From positions 744,001 through 808,000 of the forward strand of contig BCHU01000005.1 in NCBI GenBank assembly GCA_001599715.1: a stretch of DNA of 64,000 nt. Reading direction: 5' to 3'. This stretch comes from Phaeotremella fagi. Taxonomy: Eukaryota; Basidiomycota; Tremellomycetes; Tremellales; Phaeotremellaceae. The notes below the pieces were generated by a model. That model was given only the letters and a program-made list of their open reading frames with translations. It had not been told where the DNA came from and searched no databases. Every line of letters begins with the position of its first letter. Positions within the stretch are counted from its first letter, which is position 1. Both the position numbers and the translations under genes were made by a program. Of the stretch, positions 1 to 10,260 are shown piece after piece.

Positions 1-365
1 AGAGAAAGAAGTTCAAGCCGAAATCAGAGAGATTATGAAGCAAATTACCAGTTCTGTCACTTTCTTACCTATACTTGAAGAACCTTGTATGTCATTCTGA
101 CAACATGAAGATCTATCAAAGCTAATTGTTTTATTAGGTACATTCACTTTACTCGCTTATACAGATGATTCACCTGATATAGCTATCCCATCAACCTGGG
201 GTGATGCTGATCCACATTTAATCGATCGAGGGAAAGTCGAACAAGTTAGATTAAGGAGTTTCACAACAAACGTTCATTCGCTTGAGGTATGTCGTGGCTC
301 ATCAGCTTGGGAAATCACTAACGCTGATGTTATAGGCTATGGTGGCTTATCGAGTCGGGGAGTAA
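1..365 (+). CDS. MAD2: Mitotic spindle checkpoint protein Mad2, 3' end (partial)
   Basis: C-terminal part of the HORMA-domain spindle assembly checkpoint protein, which binds Cdc20 and Mad1 at unattached kinetochores to delay anaphase. Three exons are visible (to 86, 138-286, 336-365) with GTATGT donors and TAG acceptors. The spliced protein reads through FLPILEEPCTF, then a strand ending PSTWGDADPHL, then VRLRSFTTNVHSLEAMVAYRVGE and stop. The motif EQVRLRSF followed by a C-terminal MVAYR is diagnostic of Mad2; this segment is the mobile safety belt. The N-terminus and start lie left of the window. No other family fits this C-terminus, so identity is secure although only about a third of the protein is present. 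Confidence 0.95.
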
Positions 366-622
366 GATTTCAATGTTCAATACCAGAACTTCTAAGATAC
401 CACAAACGTTTTATGTAATATCACCATAACTTCGATTGATAGATTTGGATAGTCCAACCTGTATACTCAAAACACGACGTGTCGTGCCAATCCTACCATT
501 TCCCAAAAATTCACAGTAAAATGTTCATGCAGAATGATATGGTATAGATTTAATTTCCCCTCCCAGTTCGTCGCAACATCCATACTTTCACAGCTGACCA
601 TTCGTCAGTCAAGTCAAATTCT

Positions 623-2583
623 TCAGTTCCCAGAAAAACGACGTACCAGTTTACCGGAAACACCACCAAAACCTTCAATCTCCGTCCTACCTTTTAATCT
701 TTTTGCACTACTGAAGATAACTGAATCGATTAATCCAGCGATCGTTAATACTCCACCGATGATGGCACAGGTCCTAATTTGTATCAGGTATTGTACGATG
801 AGGGAGTTGGAAACGACGTACGATGTTAAGAAATGAGCGAACGACTGTCTAGTTTCCGTGTGAATGATTTTCATGGGCGAGATTTCGTAACTAAATACGA
901 GTTAAATTTCCCCCTTCAAATTAGGAATGAACTCACTTGAAGAAACAACCTGGTACACCGGCAACACCATGACTGGTCATGTCTAGAGGTAGATTTCAGA
1001 TACGGATACAGAATAAGTAAATTGGATGTACTTACGCCCATGTTCATCTCGTGTCGGTGCGTTACCTTTACGCAGATCTCTCTCGTATTGAGTGACAGAG
1101 TATTGATGGGACGGTATCTCTTCCCCGGAAAGATAATGGAAATTCGTTCCAACAACTTTCAAGAAGTCTAATATCAAATTAAGTCAATTAATTGTTCCTA
1201 ATGTACCACCAAATCACTTACATTGGAACATGTAATCGGCTATCATTGAATTTGGTTTGATCAGGATTCATTCATTACAAGACGGCATAACTTACACTCT
1301 TCGGTATGAGCAGAAACGGCTTGCAAAGGATCTTTGATCCCTAATTTATTTCTTGTAGCCAACTCCTTCGAAGCGATGGCAAGAGCTTGGTCATCCGATA
1401 AATCAGCACCAAATTTGAATTTATGTATCATATGTCCGAAATCATGATGATTGGCGTCTTTCAAATATGGAACCTGAGAATTTCAATTTCAGTGTGAGTG
1501 AAAATGTCCTTCCTTGATAGCATCATAACGTCAACCTACCAATTCTTGGATTTGCATGAAATTGTTTTGGAACGATCTACCTGGACTGAAATGGAGATTT
1601 CCAATGACCTTGTTGACTCGAACTTTACCACCTATTCTGCAACCTTCAGAATTTTGTTCTTTGATCTTATCGGACCATCCTTCTTCCACACACTGCTAGT
1701 GTCAGTCTCCGAGGTTCACGTTAAGTATAAATGACTAACCTGTTCGATACCGTTTGGATCTGAGAATGACCATCCTTTCCTTATGTATGCTTGACGAACG
1801 TCTTCACAACTATTACAACATCTGTCCATCGATGTTAGCAAACTTGATTAGGTCTGATTAGACAAGACATACCCATTTTCAGGTGGTGATGCTCCATAAC
1901 ATGAACCACAATAGCTTGGATCTCTGTTCATAGCAGCCCTTTCGACATCACCTTGAAGTTCTGACGAGTAATCAATATTTGGCACTAGGGGTATCAAGAG
2001 ATACTCACTACCATTGCTAAGGACTTCCAATAATTGCCCTTCTTTACTGATTCTAGTTTTGACTATATCATGTGTAATATCCGTTACATGTTCACCAGCA
2101 ATATCCATAATATCCAAAGAGAGGACTGCGGAGGAAAGGGCACATATCAGTATAGGCCACACCATAATTTGAACAATCCGGTCTAACAGGCCATGAATGT
2201 ATCACTTACGATAACAAGGTACCCTAGGGAAGGAAACATCAAATTCTAAAACTATCTTCTCCCCTCTTGACCTGTCAACCACCAACGAAGGTTCCAAATG
2301 CACGCGTCTGTAATCGACAAATTCCAACATGACCGAAGTAAGGATGATAGAGAACGAGATGAATGTTACTGTATATCTCACATTAGTATTTGAGATGGAT
2401 GACAAAGTGGTGCAGCTGAGCCTAAGAGAATCAACTTACACATAGCACCAGTCTTTGTTCTGATTTTGACATCTTCCATGGTCTTCACAAAAGTTAGCTC
2501 GAGTTCCAATTAGTCCATCCATCACTCACCTTACCAAAGGCATCCAAGCCTTGGAAACTACCAAATATACCATTCCTACCCAT
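623..2583 (-). CDS. ERV46: Erv46/ERGIC3-type COPII vesicle cargo receptor
   Basis: Membrane protein that cycles between ER and Golgi in COPII vesicles with Erv41 and retrieves or exports cargo. The start at 2583 gives MGRNGIFGSFQGLDAFGK, followed by TMEDVKIRTKTGAM; the spliced exons then give a first membrane segment (LTFISFSIILTSVMLEF), VVDRSRGEK, LDIMDIAGEH, the lumenal Cys motif CGSCYGA, CCNSCEDVRQAY, EGCRIGGKVRVNKV, YEISPMKIIHTE, and a second membrane segment CAIIGGVLTIAGLIDSVIF near the C-terminus. This order matches Erv46/ERGIC3 over its whole length. About ten exons; the first boundaries (2530, 2482, 2440, 2368, 2210, 2125) were placed by homology and GT/AG signals. The tail ends LVRRFSGN and lacks an obvious KKXX signal. 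Divergently transcribed from the cyclophilin gene. Confidence 0.93.
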
Positions 2584-2886
2584 TGTGTATGGATATAAAG
2601 ATCAAAAATAAGTTGAGAAGTTGAAGAGGAAAGATCAGTGGTCGTGAACGTGGTGCTGTACCAAGAAATCATAGTCAACGGAATCAATTTATCTTCGATC
2701 GCTTGGTGGAAAGTCAGTAAGCTAAGGTGAAAACAATATTGGACAGCTAGTAATTCCATTTACTTTGACATCTTCACATCACCTCTGTTCGCTTTGTTAG
2801 AAACCGATTCATCAACCCAGCTCAAACAAAAGAGGATTTTTCGGTAGAAGTTGAACTGCTCAACCACCAGAAACCCGGAAATCATC
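2584..2886. promoter_or_regulatory. Shared divergent promoter region, ERV46 / cyclophilin
   Basis: About 300 bases separate the two divergent start codons, so both promoters must lie here. I see no strong TATA box and no conserved reading frame; open frames crossing the region are antisense extensions of the ERV46 first exon. Confidence 0.5.
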
Positions 2887-3634
2887 ATGGCTCCTCCAAC
2901 ATTCGTAACCTTCGATACATCAGTTGGATCATTCACAGTTGAGCTCTATGTTGATCATGCTCCCAAGGTAATTCATACTCTACAAAACCATGCCAAAATC
3001 ATTTAGATCATACTCATGCTAACATCTTTCTTCAGACATGTACGAATTTCTCTAAATTAGCTGAAAGAGGTTATTACAACGGTGTAATCTTCCATCGTGT
3101 GATTCCTGTACGTACTTTTTGTCAATGTAATCGTACATCTGATACTAATATGAAATCAACCACAGGGCTTCATGATTCAAGGTGGTGATCCAACCGGGAC
3201 AGGTCGTGGTGGAACTTCGATATATGGGGATAAATTCGCAGATGAGATTCATCCTGATTTGAGATTTGTAGGAGCTGGTATATTAGCCATGGCAAATTCA
3301 GGACCTAATACCAATGGTACGTCTTCCCTCTGTATACCTAAAACATCCAATCTCCTAACACTATTCGATAGGATCACAATTCTTCATTACAGCCGTACGT
3401 GCCAAAGTCTTGTTTACTCAAACGAAAATAAATTATCTAACTTTTTATTTCATGTTACAGGCCCCAACACCCTTTTTAGATGGTAAACATACGATATTCG
3501 GACGAGTTTCATCGGGAATGAAAACTGTTCAAAGATTAGAAGCTGTTAGGACGGATGCTAACGATCGACCGATTGAGGATATCAAAATACATAAAGCTAA
3601 ATTAGGTGACGCTGCTTCTTCAGCTGTTATATAA
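2887..3634 (+). CDS. PPIL1: PPIL1-type cyclophilin (peptidyl-prolyl isomerase)
   Basis: Peptidyl-prolyl cis-trans isomerase; PPIL1 orthologs are spliceosome-associated nuclear cyclophilins. Five exons (2887-2967, 3036-3107, 3166-3316, 3372-3394, 3461-3634) give a 166-residue single-domain protein, the size expected. Visible signatures: [33 protein letters not shown] (catalytic Arg in FHR), [31 protein letters not shown] and [12 protein letters not shown]. The residue equivalent to the cyclosporin-contact Trp of human CypA is Phe here, which suggests weaker cyclosporin binding (inference). There is no signal peptide or targeting extension, so it is nuclear/cytosolic. The fourth exon is only 23 nt. 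Family identity is certain; the PPIL1 subgroup rests on length and the compact GTGRGG loop. Confidence 0.92.
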
Positions 3635-3795
3635 TGCAGGTTTTTCTTTTGTGATCAACGGTCGGAGAGAATTTTTAAGGGAAGGGCAGTGGAAATTCTT
3701 TCATTCATCAATGGTTATCTACAGATATCGTTTTTGGTCGGTCGGCCGCACCATTCTTCCTATCATTGCCATCTTCCAAAGCTCATCTCCAGTAT

Positions 3796-4434
3796 TCACT
3801 TCCTGGATTTCTCCCAGTATTTACCGATATAGTGGTTCTCCTCAATATCTAAACCTTTCATCTCCTCCTCTAGCTTATCCTTATTTGTCTTTACAAAATC
3901 CAACTCCAAAACCGCATCATGAAACTCCTCAAGCAACTGTTCTGACTCTCGATGACCAAAACCCAAGGAGACTGCTTCTTTCACTGAACGATAATCTTTT
4001 TCGCTTTTTACACAACTTGATCCGTACGCTTCGCTCAGTGACATCTTGGATAAATCAGTAAAAGCAGTTTTGAAGTACTTTAAACCAAAAGCAGTGGGGG
4101 CGCGTCGACCGAAACATCCCGTCTCCTCCAAAGAATCACCTTCATGTAAAGCACTGTTAATGCAAACTCTTTCTCCATCACCGTCGATATCCGTAAAGGA
4201 TAACAAGATGACGGTATTCTTATTTTTTCTTATGGAAGCGTACATGACCCCATCAGTAGGTTCCAAAGCGTAGTACTCGACTTTGTCTTTGTTCCACTCT
4301 GGGAAGTGATCTTGAAGATTAGGTGCGATCTTCCACTCAAGCTTTTGAGGTCTGTTCCAGTCTGTTTGAGATGATCATCAATATTCTGTACTTTGTAGGA
4401 TCACCTCTATGTATGTACTCACATTATCACTCAT
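3796..4434 (-). CDS. Orphan protein, tandem family 1 member A
   Basis: I do not recognise this protein. Two exons: a tiny first exon (ATG at 4434, MSDNV) and a long second exon with EWKIAPNLQDHFPEW, a central block SFTDIDGDGERVC and SALHEGD, and an acidic helical tail rich in E/K. It parallels the next two genes upstream: all begin with an [EW/KW]-containing segment, carry a D-G-D-G turn, then a helical region with an LREA/FHDA-like helix. No signal peptide or membrane segment. The first intron (donor GTACAT near 4423, acceptor before ACTGG) is a guess chosen to keep frame, so the N-terminus is uncertain. Convergent with the cyclophilin gene. Confidence 0.6.
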
Positions 4435-4874
4435 TATTTGAAATTCGACTTGAATGTTGAATGATATTTAGTGGGGAGAAAGAAAGAGAAAAGTGCAGAG
4501 TCAGGTAGTTTTTTCACTGGATAACACAGCTTTCATACGAAGGCTTTCTATCCATTCATTCAAAAACCCTTTGTACAGAATATCCTTTTTTTATCGGGTA
4601 AAGATGATAGATGTGAGAAGTCCAAATTGATGAGCGCATAATGCATTTGAATGTTTTTCTAGGAAGTATTCAAGAAGTACCGTATTCTGCAAAGACTCAA
4701 GACGACGTATACTGTAAACTGGGAAGAGGACATGGATTTTGGACCTGAGATATCAAAAGCCTTCAGTGTATCACAGGTAGTGGTTCACTACAGATACAGT
4801 ATCATTTCCGATCGCTCCGCCCCACCTTTCATCTTGTTCTTCTTTCAACCAGCATCCCCTTCCAGCCTGATCAC
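4435..4874. other. Intergenic, family 1 promoter/3' region
   Basis: No gene seen. The part just upstream of member A (about 4467-4600) resembles the part upstream of member B (about 5545-5650): both hold a purine-rich GAGAGAAAAG tract followed by a segment reading CATTCAAAAA-CCTTTGT with small changes. This indicates that the duplicated unit included promoter DNA. Confidence 0.45.
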
Positions 4875-5447
4875 TCATTCTCTCCAATTACTGAACCAGG
4901 TATGTTCATCAACATCTTGACCGTATCTATCCCTCGCTATTCGTTCTCTATAAAGATTACCATGATCCATTTCTTCCAACTCCTTGTCAAAAAACTTCAA
5001 TCCCAAAGCAGCTTCCCGTAAATCTTGTGCGATCTGATCTGTATCGTAATTTAAAGCCCAAGAAACGGCGGATATCAGCTCTCGGTATTCAACCTCTGTC
5101 TTCGCGGATGTTTGTGCTTTATAAAATGAGACTTTGGGCAGTTGAGTGAGCTGTTTGCGGAAAAAGATGATTGATCTTTCTATGGGTTGAGTGATGGCGA
5201 TAAAAGTTGTTTCGAGAGGAGGATCCCCACGATGAAGACTTGCGCGGAGAACTGAAGTGTTTCCATCTCCTAAATCCCCAAAGGTGACCTTGACCTTTGT
5301 ACACTCATCTTTGTCAATGACTGCTGAAACTGACTCATGCTTCGGATTCCAAGTTTCCCAAAAATCCTCCTGATTCTGTTTTGAGATAGTGTCTGGTGGG
5401 TCGACTGAGACGACCCATTCAGGCTTTTTGATTGAGTTGTCGGACAT
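4875..5447 (-). CDS. Orphan protein, tandem family 1 member B
   Basis: Unrecognised 190-residue protein in one uninterrupted exon, ATG at 5447 (MSDNSIKKPEW). It aligns in order with members A and C: an N-terminal EWVVSVDPPD strand, FWETWNP, a central FGDLGDGNT turn followed by LRASLHRGDPPLE, a helix FFRKQLTQLP, and a C-terminal helix IAQDLREAALGLKF followed by YGQD. Shares the MSDN start with member A. No transmembrane segments, signal peptide, cofactor motif or catalytic signature is visible. The protein is soluble and probably cytosolic or nuclear (inference). Function unknown. Confidence 0.7.
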   Translation of the reverse strand: MSDNSIKKPEWVVSVDPPDTISKQNQEDFWETWNPKHESVSAVIDKDECTKVKVTFGDLGDGNTSVLRASLHRGDPPLETTFIAITQPIERSIIFFRKQLTQLPKVSFYKAQTSAKTEVEYRELISAVSWALNYDTDQIAQDLREAALGLKFFDKELEEMDHGNLYRERIARDRYGQDVDEHTWFSNWRE

Positions 5448-5882
5448 CTAGGAGTCGTCGTCAATATCCGCCCTTCTACAGTACAGTCATTACAGGCTTA
5501 AAACTTACGTTTCATAAACTTAACAACCAATCAACAATGGCAAATTTAAATTTAATAGGATGAGAGAGAGAAAAGAAGTGGAGTTAGGCTTGAAAATTGT
5601 TAAGAAGCCTATCTTACATTTAGATCCTTTCATTCAAAAATCCTTTGTGAACTGCCAGTCGAAACCGACGACAGAGAAAATTCGGCATAATGTCTTGTAC
5701 AGTAAATGCTTATCTAATGATATAAAGGTTAGAAGACGTAATATATGTTGTGCAAGATTATCGAATAGAATGTACGAGTACTGTACAGAAGAATGTGTTC
5801 CATACGGTAAACAGTTTAAAACAAAATAGCGCCTCATGCTCAGGTATTTACATCAATTCACAGATAGTCCTATGATTTTCCT
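5448..5882. other. Intergenic between family 1 members B and C
   Basis: No supported gene. Contains the promoter-like segment shared with the region above member A, and several TACAGTA/TACTGTA words (5477, 5697, 5779). An 89-codon open frame at 5560-5829 has no family resemblance and no intron-supported extension. Confidence 0.4.
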
Positions 5883-6470
5883 TTATCCCAATATATCTCC
5901 CTCACTAATAACAGCTGACTCTACCTTCTCACACAATGGCCCCATATCCTTTCCCTTCAGATCATTTTCTATATACTCCCGAACCTTCTGACCTTTGTCT
6001 GACATCTTCTCAAGAGTATTTTCGACCAATGATAATTCAGCAGCAGCCTTACGAAGATCATGGATAAGCTGATTTGTACCTATAGAGGAAGCTAAGAGTA
6101 AGACTGATCTGATGTCTCTGTCTTCTTCTTCTGTCTTGTACCCAGAATAGCTTTTGGGATCCGTGGTGAGAGTGCAGATAGCTGAACGTAAACTTGTAAG
6201 AGCTTGAAGAGGTGCGAGACGTTTCCTGATAGATCTCAATCCCCAATCTTTGTCGTTCACACTACCTATCAAATGAAGATCGTCACCCTCCCATCCACCA
6301 TCACACAATGAGAAAACGACGATCGTTCCATTTCGAACTAACGTCGCACTGACCATATGTATAGGGTTGGCGAGAGTTGTCCAACCGAGAATCTCTTCTT
6401 CGGAATAGTACTCAGGCGTGATTTCCCATTTTGTTTCGTTCTCTACGTCTCCAATCGTGCTAGCTACCAT
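5883..6470 (-). CDS. Orphan protein, tandem family 1 member C
   Basis: Unrecognised 195-residue intronless protein (ATG at 6470, MVASTIGDVENE). Shares the family layout: KWEITPEYY near the N-terminus, ILGWTTLANP, HMVSATLVRNGTIVVFSLCDGG, a long helix RSIRKRLAPLQAL, then LIHDLRKAAAELSLVENTLEKM, which corresponds to IAQDLREAALGLKFFDKELEEM in member B. The similarity is clear in the C-terminal helical half and weak elsewhere, so divergence is old or fast. No membrane or secretion signal. No function can be assigned. Confidence 0.7.
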   Translation of the reverse strand: MVASTIGDVENETKWEITPEYYSEEEILGWTTLANPIHMVSATLVRNGTIVVFSLCDGGWEGDDLHLIGSVNDKDWGLRSIRKRLAPLQALTSLRSAICTLTTDPKSYSGYKTEEEDRDIRSVLLLASSIGTNQLIHDLRKAAAELSLVENTLEKMSDKGQKVREYIENDLKGKDMGPLCEKVESAVISEGDILG

Positions 6471-7217
6471 GATCTACAGTAATTTGAGTTCTTTTAAATA
6501 TTTTATCCAAGTGAAATTCTCTGAATGTAAATTGTATAGTTCATGCTGATGGTTTCAACTGAATATAAGAAGGTTCATTAATTGAACCTCCGCTTTACAT
6601 TAAACGTGATTTGTCCTTTGTCGTCTCCAAATCACTCATCACTTTCCAGAATTTCATTAACTCCGTTGAAATGGGGATTCGCAGCGTCTATATGCGTACT
6701 TTACCATACATTCACATTCATGATCTTCATTGGGATGATTTCCTATTTTTGTCTCAACCAGATAACGTCCCGCTAAAGTGGCAAAATCGAGCAAAGAAAA
6801 GTTCTCAGAATCTGCCACAACTTCTATCTACGGAGAATTCGAAGGCAAAATGTTTGCTTGGAAGGCGTCTCGACAATTGGAAGTGCAATCGAGAAGACCC
6901 TGGACAATTTAATGTAAGATGCATGATCAAATACATTTCTCGTCGCGATCACTTAACCTCAATCTGAAAATCTCACCGTTACCCATAATCCAGAGCAAAG
7001 GTTGATCGGGGATTGAAATCGGTTCTAGGAAGGAGTAAATGTATACTCAGTCCCACATCATTCTTTTGCAATTGGATTTTCATGCAAAGAGCACAAGACA
7101 TCTCATCACTACACTACTCAACCTCGAACCAATAACTACGGCATTTCTTATACTACAAACTACATACTATCAATCAAAACATCCAACGACATCGAAACAA
7201 AGAGACCGGGACCAGAA
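6471..7217. other. Intergenic between family 1 members C and D
   Basis: About 750 bases with no supported gene. A 118-codon plus-strand open frame (6611-6967) is low in conserved features and ends in what looks like 3' flank. It could be a relic, but nothing in it aligns to the neighbours by eye. Confidence 0.35.
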
Positions 7218-7868
7218 TCAGACAGAGCTGACGGAACTAACCGATTCAACCAAACCTTCATCTGTTTGAACAAACTCTCCATCTTTCTTGATCCAGATCC
7301 TATTAGCGAGAAGAGCGGAAGCGAGCCAAGTCGCCTTCTGTTGAGCTTGTTTCTCCTCCGTACCAAATGGATGTAACAAAAACTCGTTGACTAATGTAGA
7401 TTTGGACTTGTACCGACGTTTTTTTTGAGTTGGTGGTGATAGAAGAGATTGAGAAAGTGATTCGATCGATTTACATTCATCACTGATTGTGATTATGGAG
7501 CAACCGCGTGGCTTGAATAAGTGTAGAGAGAATTGAACAGCCTTCAGTTCGGAGCGGTTTGAACGCTCATCAAGGTCGATTGGGTAGGCCGTGATAAAAA
7601 AATCGGTGTCGTCTTCAACCACGTATGCGACTTTGGTTATCCATGGTTCGTCTAATACACCACATACTTTGCCATCATCTTTGCCGAGTCCTTCAGGAAG
7701 TGTTTTTAGAAAACCGAAGTCGAGGAGATTCTCGTAGACTGACGAGACCTTGTATGGCCCACATTGGGTGTAGAGGACGGAACCATCAGGAGCAATGATG
7801 GTTCTGACTTGACCATAAGTCGGATCGTTGATGTCGACGCTAGTGGCGTTGGTGTTGGTATCAGCCAT
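7218..7868 (-). CDS. Orphan protein, possible family 1 member D
   Basis: Unrecognised 216-residue intronless protein, ATG at 7868 (MADTNTNATSVDIND). It contains a beta-rich first half (YGQVRTIIAPDGSVLYTQCGPYKV, then DEPWITKVAYVVEDDTDFFITAYPID), a basic patch QKKRRYKSK, and a C-terminal helix AQQKATWLASALLANRIWIKK. Orientation, size and spacing fit the array at 3796-6470, but sequence resemblance to members A-C is marginal, so common descent is inference from position. No signal peptide, membrane span or known domain is seen; the KKRRYKSK patch could act as a nuclear localisation signal. Confidence 0.6.
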   Translation of the reverse strand: MADTNTNATSVDINDPTYGQVRTIIAPDGSVLYTQCGPYKVSSVYENLLDFGFLKTLPEGLGKDDGKVCGVLDEPWITKVAYVVEDDTDFFITAYPIDLDERSNRSELKAVQFSLHLFKPRGCSIITISDECKSIESLSQSLLSPPTQKKRRYKSKSTLVNEFLLHPFGTEEKQAQQKATWLASALLANRIWIKKDGEFVQTDEGLVESVSSVSSV

Positions 7869-8576
7869 GTTATCGATTGATTAAAAATGAAAAAAAGATA
7901 TATCGGGGTTATGTTGATGGCGAAAAGTGAAGGATAAAAAAACATCCCCCCGTTCTCTACATTTCTTCTTATGCAATCATGAAAGATACGTTATCAACGA
8001 TCAAAAGAGACTTAATGTAAGGTAGAAAAAGGATCTTTCACATTTTGGCCTTCTATCCCGAAATCAGATTTATGTTCTTGATGATTTCGGGGAAAGGGGG
8101 AGAGGTGAGAAGGACATACTTGTACAAGACAGTCCTTTGATACGTAAGTATGTACGCTTGAATTTTCGGTGAAAGGTGACCTTTGAGGATGGTAAACCTC
8201 AGTTTGGTGGAAGTGCCACAGAGCCATTCTTGGAATTAAATCCCTTACATCAAATTTTTTATATTTATTACAAAAGATAATAGGTTACTGATTACAACAA
8301 ACACATTAAAACAGAGACGAACAAGCAAGAAATATAAACTTTTAATCTAATTTGTTGACCCTAACGTACACGACTATAAAACCGACATTATGATAATGAT
8401 TGCTATGTATATGACATTTTTTGGATGATTGGTATTGTATTCTGATGATGATGTCGATGACGATGATGATGATGGTATGACCTTGAGCGAGCATGAGATG
8501 AAATTCCAAAAGTAGTGTATTTGACCGAACCCCGTTTCCGATGTTCATGTGATTTCTTAACCCCAGATGATCACCT
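7869..8576. other. Intergenic, member D promoter and GATA gene 3' region
   Basis: About 700 bases without a supported gene. It must contain the promoter of the 7868 gene and the 3' UTR of the GATA factor. A GATGATGATGTCGATGACGATGATGATG simple-sequence stretch lies at about 8443-8474. Open frames on both strands across 8342-8860 overlap the GATA exon antisense or extend it past its stop and are not genes. Confidence 0.4.
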
Positions 8577-10260
8577 TTATAAATGAGAAGCCAAACCACT
8601 AGGCATCGAATTGAATATCTCTTCACTCGTCCGTCTACTAGAATCCTCGGACGACGACGAAGGAACAGTCGACTTCGAGGTGGTGACCGTACTCGTCTTC
8701 GTGTTTGTCGTCGATTTGGCATCTTTTTGACTGGGTACACTGATTCCAGACGCGGCGTCCAACTCTGCCTGTTGTTTCTTTTTCCATTTTCGATGAACAA
8801 GACCCTAAATCCACAATCAGTTTCTTTTTTTTCCTTTTCGGATATTTGAACCAAAAATTTCACTTACACATGCGTTACACAACGTTCTTGGACCTAACGG
8901 ACCTCTTCGCCATTCCGGGGTCTCTGTAGCTCCACAAGAAAGGCAGGAGGTGTGTAACGACCCGTTACGAGGTTTAGCGACGGTAGCAGGTCTTTTAGTC
9001 GTTGTTTTACCCTCCGTCGGTGGTGTTGCACGTTTACCTGTCGAAGACGACGTCGAAACAGCTCTTTCTTTAGGTTTAGCTGTATTTGGATTTATCGTTG
9101 GATTAGGAATTGATTGGGGTGGGGGGATGATAGGTGAGGCAGTGGGTAAAGCTGAAGAAGTTGAGGAAGTCGATGAAGGTGGTGGGAAACCTGATACTAT
9201 TCTTTGACCGGTTTGAGCTAAATCGATCAGAGAGGAGAAACTTGTTGTGGAGGATTGAAGAGGTGATGCATCGATCGGTTGAACGTGTGTCATCCCAGAT
9301 AAGATCGTCGAGTACAACGCGAATGCCTGAGAAGAATTTAGTGATTTAGTTTTTCAATAAATTGTATGATATCAGACTTACCTGTGCATAGTCGTCCCCC
9401 GAGACCTGTGGGAAATCGACTGTTTGGGCATCAATCCCATCTGTCATCTGATTAAACGTCCCAGAATAATACGAACCCATCGACGATGGGTTATCGAAAT
9501 TTATCGGTCGAACAGATGACCCTGAAGATACCAAATTCTTAGAATTCCCAAAATGATAACCTTCCAACTCGTACTCTGGATTCCCTAAATTCAAATTCGA
9601 ATTCAAGTTCAAATGAGAATTCGTCGATGAACCAAAATCGAAATGATCGTCCGAGTTGATACCATTGTGATAATCTAATAAAGGTACTTCTGACCAGGGT
9701 TTGGATTTTGGTACCCAAGGTATTTCAGGTGCAGGTAAACCAACACCGATACCTAAACCATCTGGTAGATGAAAATTGAAAGATTGATTGGGTGCGTTAG
9801 GGGCGTATGGGATATTTGAACCTAGTGCTACACCGTCTAATAAATGTTTTGGTGGTTTAGGTTTATCCCATGAATTCGGTATTGGCCAATCAGATTTTAT
9901 GGGTTGAGTATAAGGATTAATTAGGGAATTCATGTTTTCGGTGATGTTTGAATAATGATTTTCAGTATTCGATGATGAAGAGGATGAAGGGAAAGATGTC
10001 AAGAATCTTGACTCTGGATAGTAGGAGGGTAAGAAAGTTGAGGGGATGGTGTTGGTGTCGACACCTGATTGATGATGAGTCGATGAAGACGACGACGATG
10101 ATGAAGCTCCGTTTCCATAGAATGGATTATTGAAATTCGGTAATGGTGAAGGTGGATGAGGATATCCCAACGAAGCTAGTGAAGGACTATCTGACACTAG
10201 AGATGATAACGCTGGTTCTGAATTTCTATGACGATCTAGGGGAGCTGCATGTTGAGTCAT
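8577..10260 (-). CDS. GATA-type zinc-finger transcription factor
   Basis: Nuclear DNA-binding regulator recognising GATA sites. Three exons: 10260-9382, 9326-8868 and 8804-8577, joined ...DDYAQ/AFALYS... and ...LCNAC/GLVHRKW.... The single finger is CLSCGATETPEWRRGPLGPRTLCNAC followed by GLVHRKWKKKQQAE, i.e. C-X2-C-X18-C-X2-C with the RGPLGP loop of the white-collar-2/fungal plant-type class. No PAS domain is visible, so it is not a WC-2 ortholog. The first 400 residues are low-complexity, rich in Ser, Asn and Pro (several poly-Ser runs), as expected of activation regions. The finger is split by an intron exactly after the last Cys. The unusually long upstream region suggests complex control. 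Specific target pathway unknown. Confidence 0.9.

Noticed and set aside
6611..6967. 118-codon plus frame between orphan genes
   Set aside because: No family resemblance, no splice-linked extension and lies in the promoter/3' flank zone; treated as chance.
7218..7868. Firm assignment of the 7218-7868 gene to family 1
   Set aside because: Shared orientation and size only; by-eye alignment is too weak, so it is listed as possible.
8342..8863. 173-codon minus frame with an Arg-rich product
   Set aside because: It runs through the GATA gene's last exon in another frame and past its stop; the real exon continues the zinc finger (GLVHRKW).
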